This document shows positions 10,050-19,308 of a stretch of 64,000 nt of DNA, piece by piece (the first letter of the stretch is position 1; every line of letters starts with the position of its first letter). The notes beneath the pieces are model-generated. The model was not told the origin of the DNA, made no database searches, and saw only the letters and a program-made list of their open reading frames with translations. A program made the position numbers and the translations under genes. The stretch covers positions 744,001 through 808,000 of the forward strand of contig JADKJP010000006.1 in assembly GCA_016720935.1 (NCBI GenBank). The letters are read 5' to 3'. Source of the DNA: Bacteroidota bacterium (lineage in GTDB: Bacteria; Bacteroidota; Bacteroidia; AKYH767-A; 2013-40CM-41-45).

Positions 10050-11891
10050 TTACAATTTCACCACGCGAACCGCCGCCTTTTTATCTCGGGTTCCAATTTT
10101 CAAAAAATAAACTCCCGGTGATACATCAATATTTAAATGCAGTAATTGTTTATTCGTGAATGTCTCGGACCGGACAATTTTTCCATTCAGATCAGTCAGA
10201 TTTACGGTAACGGTGTTGTAGATTTCTCCCAATTGAATATAAAAATCGGCGAGGGAAGGATTTGGATATAACGCGAACTTATTTCCGAAATCATTTTCGA
10301 TGATTCCGATATGTGTTATAGCCTGGCAATCTGTCGTATCCACACAATTATGTTGTGTCAGTTGAACAGCATACAGACCATTATATCCCGGAGTAAAAGT
10401 TTGGTTTGTTGCATCCGGAACTATTGCATAATTGTTACCGCAATCCAACCATTGATAGGTTGCGGAACTATTATTGGCAGTTATTGTAGTATCGGTTAAA
10501 GAAGTTGTCGTATCCGATACATAACAGCCATCGGAAAATTCAGCAAAAATTGCGTCGCCGTGATTGTTGATGATAGAATCTGAGTAATAGTTATAAATAA
10601 AAGGACCATCAATCCGTCCGGCATAGAGAATCCGATTGTCTTTGCAGGTAACCTCATTCTCAAAGGTTGCTGATAATTTCTTTGCCCATTCTGGTACCCG
10701 GTTGCTATTTAATTTTAATAAAAAGCCGGCATTGAAACCGGTGAGCATGATTGTGTCAGGTACAACTCCAAGAACTACAGTATCATTAAAAGTACCGGTG
10801 ATAAAGCATTCATCCGAACTATTGAAAGCAATACTATGCAAGCGACAATAATTCGATGAATAAATATCTTCTGATTGTACAGCTCCATTCGAATCATAGA
10901 ATCCAAGGAGCCCATCCGGATTTGATCCCAATGAATTATATCCTGCGACTCCGATCAGACCGGAAGACGAAATACCCAATCCCTGACAATATGAACTACC
11001 GTTATTAAACAGGCTGGTCTTCCACAATTCCGTTCCATTGGTATCGTATGCAACCAAAAAGGTTGCATAGCTGGCAGTCGTAGATAAAACACCTGTATCA
11101 AAATAGATGTCATTTTCAAATCGCCCTACAATGATAATTTTGCCGGAAGTCCTGTCAAGCGCAATGTTGTGACCGAATGCAAATGAATTGTGTACTGTAC
11201 CACCTACATGTTTTGCCCACACCAAGTGACCATTGGGTTGATACTTTGCAACAAACATATCTTTCGTAGTGCCACTCGTTGTATTTGTCAACGTAATTGA
11301 ATCTCCCAATGTAATCGTACTGGCAAACCAGCCGGTTAAAAAGATGTTTCCCTGTGCATCGGTTGCAACGTTTTGAAAAGAACTTGAAATGGAACCATGG
11401 TCATACCACAGATAATTCCCATCGTTATCGACCTTGAGGATCACGCCTTCACCACTGTATTGTCCCGGAGAAGTTATACCGGCAAGTACCTGTCCGTTAT
11501 ATGTAAAGTTATGTCCCGCAGAAGTTACCAGTATGATCACATCATCATTATCGTCGACATGAATATCCATTCCGGAATCATAATAGGTAGGGTCATCGCC
11601 GCCTAAAGTTTTAAACCATAACAATTGATGGTAGGGAGAAAATTTCGCGATGAAAGCATCACCGTCACCATTCGCGTTGTAGCTGGTGGTGTCTAGAGCC
11701 ACAGTTGGTCCGGTACCATAGCCAATAATAAACAGATTTCCTTGAGAATCCAGATCAGAGGCAACACCGTATTCATAATCGTTACTGGAAACACTTTTTG
11801 CCCAAAAAGCTTCCTGTGCATTACTTGTTTCTGTAAAAAGTAAAATGATACTCAGGAATAATGTGTATAAAGAAAATATTGTTCTATTCAT
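10050..11891 (-). CDS. SBBP-repeat protein with T9SS type A sorting domain
   Basis: 613 residues. A signal peptide (MNRTIFSLYTLFLSIILLF, cut near SNAQ at residue 26) is followed by about eight SBBP-like blades, for example WFKTLGGDDPTYYDSGMDI and VWAKHVGGTVHNSFAFGHNI. A Cys-containing linker (GCYVSDTTTSLTD, then DCQAITHIGI) leads to the type A sorting domain: FALYPNPSLADFYI, LNGKIVRSE, GVYFLKI, ending in VRVVKL. It is predicted to be a surface or secreted propeller of unknown ligand. It shares its architecture with the proteins at 2510 and 19309 but is not a recent duplicate. Confidence 0.9.
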   Translation of the reverse strand: MNRTIFSLYTLFLSIILLFTETSNAQEAFWAKSVSSNDYEYGVASDLDSQGNLFIIGYGTGPTVALDTTSYNANGDGDAFIAKFSPYHQLLWFKTLGGDDPTYYDSGMDIHVDDNDDVIILVTSAGHNFTYNGQVLAGITSPGQYSGEGVILKVDNDGNYLWYDHGSISSSFQNVATDAQGNIFLTGWFASTITLGDSITLTNTTSGTTKDMFVAKYQPNGHLVWAKHVGGTVHNSFAFGHNIALDRTSGKIIIVGRFENDIYFDTGVLSTTASYATFLVAYDTNGTELWKTSLFNNGSSYCQGLGISSSGLIGVAGYNSLGSNPDGLLGFYDSNGAVQSEDIYSSNYCRLHSIAFNSSDECFITGTFNDTVVLGVVPDTIMLTGFNAGFLLKLNSNRVPEWAKKLSATFENEVTCKDNRILYAGRIDGPFIYNYYSDSIINNHGDAIFAEFSDGCYVSDTTTSLTDTTITANNSSATYQWLDCGNNYAIVPDATNQTFTPGYNGLYAVQLTQHNCVDTTDCQAITHIGIIENDFGNKFALYPNPSLADFYIQLGEIYNTVTVNLTDLNGKIVRSETFTNKQLLHLNIDVSPGVYFLKIGTRDKKAAVRVVKL

Positions 11892-12242
11892 GTCGGTAGG
11901 GTAGAGTGTTCCTGATTTGTTATGGCTGAATTCAATTGTGGATCAATGATACTAGATATTGAAAGAACTAAAATGGAACTTGCATTTTAATATGGAAAGA
12001 TAAATGGTTTATGTATTATTAGCAAATGGTATTTGATTGCTTTTTTACGCATTTAATCTTTCTCATCTACCGATTGTTTATTCAGGACTGAAGAAAGTTT
12101 TAGAAAAAGAAATTTAATTCTCTATAAAATAGCATGCTGAAAATTGACAATTGAAAAGATTTGAATGATGGATGAATATCACACAGTTGGTTGGCTCAGG
12201 ATCTTGGAGATCCTTCGCAGCGGGATAACGTATTTTGTCTTG
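11892..12242. repeat. Gap with a RepB fragment
   Basis: The gap is AT-rich without a gene. Positions about 12165-12235 are an inverted fragment of the RepB family; landmarks are GGATGAATATCACACAG and GGATCTTGGAGATCCTTCGC, the latter forming a hairpin. Confidence 0.55.
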
Positions 12243-12494
12243 TTACCTTAATGCAATGATTTCAATTTTCATATATGGATAGTATGGTAGCGTTGACAGT
12301 TTTTTATCTGCGTCTGATTTGTCGTTAGCCATTAAGACCAGGTAGATCCCGGCAGTTTCGCCTTTTATGTAAGAAGCTAAAAGGGTGCCATTGTCTTCCC
12401 ACTCTTTTATTATTTCTTGTTCCCGGGGTAACAATTTTAATCTTGTTTCATTGTCTATTCCTTGTAAAAGGATATCGATCATAAATTTATTCAT
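12243..12494 (-). CDS. Small YciI / muconolactone isomerase-like protein
   Basis: 83 residues. The pattern 'KEWEDNGTLLASYIKGETAGIYLVLMA' followed by 'DADKKLSTLPYYPYMKIEIIAL' matches the small alpha/beta dimeric ferredoxin-like proteins (YciI or muconolactone isomerase type), where a residue pair from each monomer forms a pocket. No catalytic assignment is possible. The start at 12494 is preceded at about 125 bases by the RepA element. It is a free-standing gene. Confidence 0.6.
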   Translation of the reverse strand: MNKFMIDILLQGIDNETRLKLLPREQEIIKEWEDNGTLLASYIKGETAGIYLVLMANDKSDADKKLSTLPYYPYMKIEIIALR

Positions 12495-12787
12495 TGTTTG
12501 TTTTTTTTAGTAGCTTCCTCTATTCGGTTTTCAGCGTTCTCCGCTTTAAATATTATCAAAACTATTTTTGGTACAGAATTTCAAGTTAAACTTTCGTCTT
12601 TTATGCTGACGCATAACAAGTAAATGTACGAAAATTCGATAAAATACTTATAAAGATAAACAGCTGTTTTGAGAAGATTGTGTGCTTGCATATATTCAGC
12701 CACTTTTGTCCAAAATCTACCTAACGTGATGTTGTGAAAGAGGAGCAGTTGGCTTCAAGATTTATGGTATTCATAATTAAATATACT
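12495..12787. repeat. RepA repeat
   Basis: Positions about 12605-12765 hold a RepA copy (GACGCATAACAAGTAAATGTAC, then ATAAACAGCTGTTTTGAGAA, then AAAATCTACCTAACGTGATG). No gene is visible in the gap. Confidence 0.6.
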
Positions 12788-13618
12788 CTAACAACCACAA
12801 ACTGTATATCTCGAAACTTCTTCAATTAATTTGTCTGAATATTTATTTGACATCAGGAGAACATAATCCATACATGCGAAGTGACCCGACACAGATAGTA
12901 ATATGTCCAATTTTCCATCTCCGTTGATATCTCCAATCCATCTAATAAAATAACCGCCTTCGTAATCTCCATCGAACCAAGTATTAAGATTCATTTCATA
13001 AAGTTGTTGTTCTCTGGTGACGCTGTGTTGTGATAAGCTATCCCGGCTGATTTCTCTAAGGATCAATTTATAATTTTGTATTTCAGAAAAAGGTAATATT
13101 GAATCTTTAGATTCAATTACATTTCCTTTTGCATATAAATGGTATGAAATCCTATCCATGTAAAAGTTAACCGTCTCTCCGGGATATAACCTTCCGTTAC
13201 TAAGTCGTTTTCCCTGAATCAATGAATCTTTGATATCAAGACCTGAAATTATAAAGTCTGGCATAGGATCTTCGGTTTTCACAACGATTCTATATGCTCC
13301 AAATGTATAGTCTTCTAAAAGACTATCCTGACCATTAAATAATTTAACAGCAGATGTATTTTTATGCTCTTGTGGGTAAATTCCGTAGTATTTATTTTCC
13401 TTAGAAAAAATTGCGATGGCGCTATCTCCTTGCCAATCATCAGGGCAAATAATTTTTATAGAATTGTTTGATTCATCCGAATTTTGAACTTCCGATTCCA
13501 ACGAATTTGCTATATATTCTGTATTACCCTTTTCTTCAGATCGTGTGGAATTTATTTGGGCTATTGAATAAGTAGTTACAAAAAAGAAAAGAATAAATAG
13601 GTAAATTGTTGTTTTCAT
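12788..13618 (-). CDS. Secreted hypothetical protein with a calcium-binding-like loop
   Basis: 276 residues from the ATG at 13618. This start gives a clean signal peptide (MKTTIYLFILFFFVTTYSIAQ); the longer frame to 13660 would bury it. Near the C-terminus the sequence IGDINGDGKLDILLSV is a D-x-D-G-D-x-x-D loop as in FG-GAP/VCBS or dockerin-type calcium sites. It ends SRYTVCGC, with two Cys. No T9SS sorting domain is present, so it is probably periplasmic. I do not recognise the family. A RepA element lies about 70 bases upstream. Confidence 0.7.
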   Translation of the reverse strand: MKTTIYLFILFFFVTTYSIAQINSTRSEEKGNTEYIANSLESEVQNSDESNNSIKIICPDDWQGDSAIAIFSKENKYYGIYPQEHKNTSAVKLFNGQDSLLEDYTFGAYRIVVKTEDPMPDFIISGLDIKDSLIQGKRLSNGRLYPGETVNFYMDRISYHLYAKGNVIESKDSILPFSEIQNYKLILREISRDSLSQHSVTREQQLYEMNLNTWFDGDYEGGYFIRWIGDINGDGKLDILLSVSGHFACMDYVLLMSNKYSDKLIEEVSRYTVCGC

Positions 13619-13887
13619 TTTTGCGAAGTTTAATAAACAAAACATTAAATTCAATTGCATTGTCCTATTATGTCAAACTTACTAATTAGTAAATATACAA
13701 GACTCTCACAAAAAGCTCTTTAAATGAATAGCTGATTTGAAATGAAGATGGCAAGAATTTAACCGACCTTATTTTCCAAAATCTACCTAAGATGCAGACT
13801 CGAAAAGGAGTAGTTGGCTTCTGGAGGTGTAATAATTTGTTGCATGAGCTTTCAAAAAACATCCTCATCTATAGAAATTCTGTCCGT

Positions 13888-15504
13888 TCATTTTTTTACT
13901 ACTTTTCCATTCCTGAATACTCCATTTTGATTTCTCAATACATAAAAGTAAATTCCGTTTGCAAGTTCTTTCGTATTTATTGTGACAGCTTTTGTAAATT
14001 CCTGTTTTAATAAATTTCTGGCAGAAATATCGTAAAGAATTATTTCTGTTTGTTCATTTGTTTTCACTTCGATATTTAAATTATCACAAAACGGATTGGG
14101 ATAAATGGATATTTCATCTTCATAACTGCTTGTTGAAATTACTGTTGGAAAGCAACTCCGATCAATTTTGTAACGCCACATGCTGTTATAGCTGTTGGAG
14201 TTTCCATCGTCGCTACCGCCAAATATCCAAACCTCATCATTGAGATACCATCCGAGAGAGCCAAATGTTTTTGGTGGTGCATTGCCTGGAGAAGAAACTC
14301 CTTTAGTTCCCCATGCTACCGGTCTATTTTGCATTAATAAAGTCCATTCATTGTCAATAGTGCTGTATTGCCATAATTCATTCGTACTTGCTGTATATGT
14401 TGGGCAAAAGCTACCAATACTACCAAACATAAATACATTGCCTACGGAATCATAGCATGTTGAACGATTTTCAAATCCATTTCTTGGGATATTAGTAGAG
14501 AGCGGAGTACATTCACTAGCATAAGAGCCAGAATTGTTTTCAGTTGAATCACCCCCTATCCAAGTCCAATTATTCAAATTGATGTCATATTTCCAAATAT
14601 CATTATAACCCATGTAGCCGCACGATCCCAAATTGAAACCTCCAAACAAATAAAAATTTCCAGAGGGATCCTTCCATTTTGCGTAAGACATTCTTGCAGG
14701 TGGACGATTCAATGGAGAAGCGATCCCTTTTATTCCATAATAGCCGGTATCATTGGGATAATCAGGTCCATTCATCCACACCCACTGATTGACTGAAACA
14801 TCATATTTCCACATATCATTGTAAATAGCTGGAGAGGCGATAGGATCTCTTGAATCACCGCCAAAAAGCCATAAGTTTCCATTATTGTCGGTCCAGGAAG
14901 CAGTCACTTCGGATCTATTCCCGGGCGTGTTCAATGAATCAGGAATTTGAAAAGTACCATGATGAGGATAAATCGGATGTAACAAATTACCATAGTATGT
15001 ACTTCCTTGCATCCAAGTCCATTCATTAGTAGCAATATTGTACCTCCATAAATCAGCACTATTGGTTCCTGAATAAATCCAAAAGTTCCCATTATCATCT
15101 GACCATGTTGGCGTTCCCCAACCTCTTCCTGCTGGTCTATTTAAGGGAGAAGAAACTCCAATTGTTCCATAATATCCCGGATCTACACCACTAACTATTA
15201 CGCCCACACCTTTCATCCATGTCCATTCATTTGTTAATGGATTGTATTTCCATAAATCAGCCATATCACTGCCAAATCGATAACAGTAACCTCCGAACAC
15301 CCAAAAATTTCCACTTTTGTCATACCAGTCACATGGTTCATAGACTGCCGGAGGATAATTTGCAGTATCTGGTATTCCTTGTATTCCATAATGTCCGGCA
15401 GATTGAATATAATTATCTCCACTCATCCATGTCCATTCTCCGGACTGTGCAAAACTGCTAAAATACAGAAGACAAAAAATGTAGGTGATAGTTTTTCTCA
15501 GCAT
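13888..15504 (-). CDS. Kelch-repeat protein with T9SS type A sorting domain
   Basis: 538 residues from the ATG at 15504, chosen because it begins a signal peptide (MLRKTITYIFCLLYFSSFAQ) whereas the longer frame to 15672 does not. Six or seven Kelch-like blades follow, each of the form 'GNFW.FGG.......DLWKYN..TNEWTWM.G', for example DLWKYNPLTNEWTWMKG and DLWRYNIATNEWTWMQG. The C-terminus has the type A sorting domain (ISIYPNPFCDNLNI, then ELANGIYFYVL, ending GKVVKK). It is a secreted or surface propeller of unknown partner. A RepA element lies about 97 bases upstream of this start. Confidence 0.88.
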   Translation of the reverse strand: MLRKTITYIFCLLYFSSFAQSGEWTWMSGDNYIQSAGHYGIQGIPDTANYPPAVYEPCDWYDKSGNFWVFGGYCYRFGSDMADLWKYNPLTNEWTWMKGVGVIVSGVDPGYYGTIGVSSPLNRPAGRGWGTPTWSDDNGNFWIYSGTNSADLWRYNIATNEWTWMQGSTYYGNLLHPIYPHHGTFQIPDSLNTPGNRSEVTASWTDNNGNLWLFGGDSRDPIASPAIYNDMWKYDVSVNQWVWMNGPDYPNDTGYYGIKGIASPLNRPPARMSYAKWKDPSGNFYLFGGFNLGSCGYMGYNDIWKYDINLNNWTWIGGDSTENNSGSYASECTPLSTNIPRNGFENRSTCYDSVGNVFMFGSIGSFCPTYTASTNELWQYSTIDNEWTLLMQNRPVAWGTKGVSSPGNAPPKTFGSLGWYLNDEVWIFGGSDDGNSNSYNSMWRYKIDRSCFPTVISTSSYEDEISIYPNPFCDNLNIEVKTNEQTEIILYDISARNLLKQEFTKAVTINTKELANGIYFYVLRNQNGVFRNGKVVKK

Positions 15505-15595
15505 TGCTGTAAAGTCTGAATTAGCAACATCATTTATTTTGGAAAGTTGTAAATTTTCATCTTTTACTTTGAAATGAAGATCAGGAATTACTTCC

Positions 15596-15640
15596 GACAA
15601 GTAAATATACAAAACTCCTGAAAAAATCTTCTGATGAAAA
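15596..15640. repeat. RepA short copy upstream of the Kelch protein
   Basis: GTAAATATACAAAACTCCTG at 15601 and its flanks match the region at 26297-26335 closely. The match extends downstream into the first codons of both genes (TCATCTTTTACTTTGAAATG at 15557 and 26255), so a whole upstream region, not just a box, has been copied. Confidence 0.6.
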
Positions 15641-15781
15641 AGCTGTATTGATATGATTGAGAGCTGATCCAATGCTTAGGCTATAACTCCTTATTAATGC
15701 TAGTAGCTTTAAAATTTGGTATGCTGATAATGATGTTGTAAGTCCCTCTCGCCAGTTACATTTCCACTGCATCGGCTTGCC

Positions 15782-17272
15782 TTATTCTTTCATAACCTTC
15801 CAGGATTTTATTCTCCCCTCGCTTTCAATACGAAGCAAGTACAGACCATTCGAAAGAGCTTGGGTGGGTAAATCAATTTCTGTTCCATAAAAATACTGCT
15901 TTATAACTTCTTTACCGGTGCAGTCAAGCAGTGATAAATTCCCATGTTCAACACCGGGTAAAGTCAAATGCAAACGCGAAGAAAAAGGATTTGGAAAAGG
16001 ATTGATCGAAAAAGTAGAAAGATCCGGTATCGCATCAATCAAAAGAGAAAAGTCCAGAGGAGTACCACAGGAATCGGTGTGTTTTTTGTAGTAGAGCAAA
16101 TCAAAGTTATCAGGGTGGGTAAATTGGGTGTCAAAATTGTAATGACTCACTTCACCCAAACCTTCTGCAAAGGTTGCATTTAAATGAATACATCCGCCAC
16201 ATCCAGCTACATTTAGGTTTACACAATTTATCCCAGCCCATTCCACACAATTTTGAATATCAACAGCTATTCGATTTCCACACGAAAAGGTGTGCCAGTT
16301 TTGGTATGTATTTTCATATTGCAGATAAGGCATTGCATTAAAGACTTGCGAACAATCCCATGTATCAAATCCTATGATCGTGCTTACGGTTGCTGTATCA
16401 AATCGTTCAGAATGACCCATCCATCCACCGGTAATATAGAGGCTGGAATCAAAAAATGTATATTCGACACTTAAAGGTTGAACAACTTTTGATAGGACAG
16501 TTCGCTTTGTGTAATCTAAATGATCAACGTTCGAAGTATACCAGATCTGTCTGAAATGAAATTTATCACCCACATCATAATTGTAAATAGCTTCAGGTAA
16601 CGGTCTACTGCGTCCGGCCTGCATACCGCTGTCGATTCCGGCAAGCAGATACATCCGGCTGCTGTCTGGGAAATTTCTTAAGTATGGGAAACGATACAGC
16701 CCAAACTTTTCACTGATTTCAAAGAAAAGAAAATTCACAGGGTGTGTAATCTGATTATTCAGACTGTCTTCCATTTGAAGTGAAATATGCTTCAACGTGT
16801 CGGCTATACCCAGAACAGTATCCGGTGTATTCGAAACAACCTGCGCACGGATATGATTCCCATCTGAGAAGGAGGTAAGAATCCATTGATCACCCGGCTG
16901 TGAAATTGTTTTCAAAGCGAGTGAATCACCTCTTCCTGTGATTATATAACTCATCGGTCCCTGTTTCACATAAATCTGTGATCCGAAACCATCTTTATGT
17001 GTGAAACAGTAGTATCCATTCATGACGCGATGGTTCAATGCGGAATCATCGAGATGAGTATAATTCTTCAGGACCGTATCACTTCCGAGCGCCAGAACAA
17101 AATCAGGTTTGTAGACACTGTAATTTCCCTGAACATCTTTATACATAGCAATCCTGTTGGAATACATCAACTGATAAGCTTGTCCGAAGGAAAGGAGAGA
17201 ACAGGCAAGCAAACAAAACACACACATTAGTTTCTTTATCGGGAGATGAATACGAAGAGTTAGATTAAACAT
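15782..17272 (-). CDS. Secreted protein with T9SS type A sorting domain
   Basis: About 496 residues from the ATG at 17272; the longer frame reaches 17314. The signal peptide is long (MFNLTLRIHLPIKKLMCVFC through LLACSLLSFGQ). The body of about 390 residues is not a propeller I can recognise. It has several Cys in a CVEWAGINCVNLNVAGCGG segment that could form disulfides, and resembles the T9SS proteins annotated only as hypothetical. The C-terminus is a type A sorting domain (FSINPFPNPFSSRLHL, then LSLLDCTGKEVIKQY, then GLYLLRIESEGRIKSW). The next T9SS gene begins 79 bases upstream in the same direction. Confidence 0.82.
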   Translation of the reverse strand: MFNLTLRIHLPIKKLMCVFCLLACSLLSFGQAYQLMYSNRIAMYKDVQGNYSVYKPDFVLALGSDTVLKNYTHLDDSALNHRVMNGYYCFTHKDGFGSQIYVKQGPMSYIITGRGDSLALKTISQPGDQWILTSFSDGNHIRAQVVSNTPDTVLGIADTLKHISLQMEDSLNNQITHPVNFLFFEISEKFGLYRFPYLRNFPDSSRMYLLAGIDSGMQAGRSRPLPEAIYNYDVGDKFHFRQIWYTSNVDHLDYTKRTVLSKVVQPLSVEYTFFDSSLYITGGWMGHSERFDTATVSTIIGFDTWDCSQVFNAMPYLQYENTYQNWHTFSCGNRIAVDIQNCVEWAGINCVNLNVAGCGGCIHLNATFAEGLGEVSHYNFDTQFTHPDNFDLLYYKKHTDSCGTPLDFSLLIDAIPDLSTFSINPFPNPFSSRLHLTLPGVEHGNLSLLDCTGKEVIKQYFYGTEIDLPTQALSNGLYLLRIESEGRIKSWKVMKE

Positions 17273-17351
17273 GTCTGTGTGTTTTTTGAAAACAATTTTA
17301 TAGTTTTCATTCATTCCGGAAATAAACCTTCCGGTTTGTATATTTTTTGTA

Positions 17352-18785
17352 TTAATGCAAAATCATTAAGCGTTTGTATAAAACTTCCTTACCCGATTTT
17401 ATTTTCAGTAAATACAGACCTTGGTTCAGATGAGATACATCCAGACTCCACTCTTCACCGGGTTTGCCACTCAGCAAGCCGGCAGATTTTCCGTCTATCG
17501 ATAAGAGATCAACTTTTTCAATTTGCTGTGCAGGATTGTTTGTTTTCAAATGAACGACAACGCTTGCCGGATTCGGCCATACTTGTAGATTCTCTAAAGG
17601 AGGTGTTTCTTCCAATTTGGTATAGAAATCACAATAGTCTCCATTTGTTTGGTAGACTGTAAAATGAAGAGTGTCGGTTATCGGAATCGGGTTCTGACTC
17701 AGGTTTACAGGGATTCTGTTCATGGATATTGTCCCTAAGGGTATGTTTTGAAAAATAAAATCACCCGGAATATCGGGCCCCATGCAGGTGTTGTGCAAAG
17801 TAGAATCAAATTCCATGGAGTAATACGCATTGCCCGGATTAAGCCATAATTCTGTGTGTAGTTGATTGTCAGTAAAATGCATTTGAGTAAAATGGTAAAT
17901 ATTTGGTGGAAAAGAGTTCCATTTGTGTTCTCTTATTATGTTCCCCAATGAATCAAGTTTCGAAGCGATGTATCTTTTCTGGTTTCCGGATGGAGTTACA
18001 GAATCACAGGATGAAATCATATAAACATCGCCGATGGAATCGCAGGAAATCACACTGTTGTAAAGAATCATATTAACGGTTGTATCTGTATCCTGCATTG
18101 TTTTCGTCCAGAGTAGTGAACCTTCCTTTGATATTCGTGAAAGCAATGTGGAGCTCACATTCATACCTATGTTTACAGAGGAGAATATAAATACATATCC
18201 TGAATCGGGCATCATCGAACATTCAAAATAATTACCATAACCCGGCAAAATATAAGCCGGACTTGGAAATGCCGGATCAATCAGGCCCATGCTGTCTGTT
18301 TTTAATAAACAACAATAGGTTGAATCATTGTTGTTGAGGAAAGAGCAGATGATCCAGGCTCCCTTTTCCGCATTATTAAAGATTGAAAGCTGCCATATAC
18401 TGATGTTGTACATCCATACAACATGCGCATCAAGCATGTTTCCGAGAGTGTCAAATACAAATGTTGCTAAGAAATAGTCACCGGGAATTCCAAACGGATT
18501 TCCTTGTAATCCCAGCACAATTATTCTGTCTCCCGACACAGTATAACCATAGATCCGGTGAAAGTCAGGGCTGTTCACGAAAGGCGCTGAAAAATTCCAG
18601 GCCCAAAGCGTGTTTCCGCTTGCATCCATTTTATAAAAAAGGGTGTCATTGAATCCATACGAAGATGAATTCACACTTTCCTGTGAGAGCTGGGATAGGT
18701 CAGTTTGCTGAGCCTTTGAATTCGGCAATAAATTCAGTAGCAAAAATAAAATCGCGCAAAAGATTTTTCGTAAATAAGAATTCAT
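17352..18785 (-). CDS. Secreted protein with T9SS type A sorting domain
   Basis: 477 residues. The signal peptide MNSYLRKIFCAILFLLLNLL is cut near SKAQ. The body has loose propeller-like patterns (LFYKMDASGNTLWAWNF, SKEGSLLWTKTM, LDSLGNIIREHKW) similar to the DxxGN(I/L)xW strands of SBBP proteins but more diverged. The C-terminus is a type A sorting domain (LQVWPNPASVVVHLK, then DVSHLNQGLYLLKI, ending YKRLMILH). It lies 79 bases upstream of the gene at 15782 on the same strand, so the two could be co-transcribed. Confidence 0.85.
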   Translation of the reverse strand: MNSYLRKIFCAILFLLLNLLPNSKAQQTDLSQLSQESVNSSSYGFNDTLFYKMDASGNTLWAWNFSAPFVNSPDFHRIYGYTVSGDRIIVLGLQGNPFGIPGDYFLATFVFDTLGNMLDAHVVWMYNISIWQLSIFNNAEKGAWIICSFLNNNDSTYCCLLKTDSMGLIDPAFPSPAYILPGYGNYFECSMMPDSGYVFIFSSVNIGMNVSSTLLSRISKEGSLLWTKTMQDTDTTVNMILYNSVISCDSIGDVYMISSCDSVTPSGNQKRYIASKLDSLGNIIREHKWNSFPPNIYHFTQMHFTDNQLHTELWLNPGNAYYSMEFDSTLHNTCMGPDIPGDFIFQNIPLGTISMNRIPVNLSQNPIPITDTLHFTVYQTNGDYCDFYTKLEETPPLENLQVWPNPASVVVHLKTNNPAQQIEKVDLLSIDGKSAGLLSGKPGEEWSLDVSHLNQGLYLLKIKSGKEVLYKRLMILH

Positions 18786-19308
18786 TGCTGAAATTTAAGA
18801 AACTGACAAACGAAGTTACCTATTGTTAGTCAAACAGAAGTATTTTTCACAATCACTTGTGTAGAATTCACCCTTGATAAACAATGCTTAGCCAAAAAAT
18901 GAAGATTATGTTTAATGCACAGACATGCCATTTGTCAGGCTATAAGTCCGTAATAAAGCTAAATGCTTATACAGCGGTAACATATCCTGCGCAACTGGGG
19001 AGGATCAGAGATTGAAAAAGCCAGGTGTATCGACTGCAATGACCGGTGGTGTGAGACAGTCAACAGCAAGCAGGGCTCTGTTGCCTGACGGAATATTGTG
19101 GGCGGGATTTTGATAGCTCATTCCGCCATGGACTTTCGAAAAGTTTTCAGTGAAAGAATCGCTACCCACCTCCGCTACGGAATGACCTTGCATACAGGCA
19201 TTCACACAACATTCCGTCGAGCGGGAGCCATTACATATCCTTCGAAGTGCGGACATATCCTGCGCAGCGGGGGTTATATCCAGCGCAGCTGGGAATTATA
19301 TTTCTAAT
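18786..19308. repeat. RepB copy 1, palindrome-rich dispersed element
   Basis: From about 18975 to 19300 lies a copy of a roughly 250-400 bp element (RepB). Landmarks are GATCAGAGATTGAAAAAGCC, CAATGACCGGTGGTGTGAG, CTCATTCCGCCATGGACTTT and GGAATGACCTTGCATACAGG. It contains pairs of inverted arms such as GGAATG/CATTCC. The minus-strand frame of 83 codons across it (19005-19256) recurs wherever the repeat occurs and is not a gene. Confidence 0.75.

Noticed and set aside
19005..19256. A recurring 'protein' with the pattern CVNACMQGHSVAEVGSDSF (also near 23146, 25353, 31735 and 32470)
   Set aside because: It appears only where RepB occurs, in variable lengths and truncated differently each time, with no start signal; it is the translation of the repeat.
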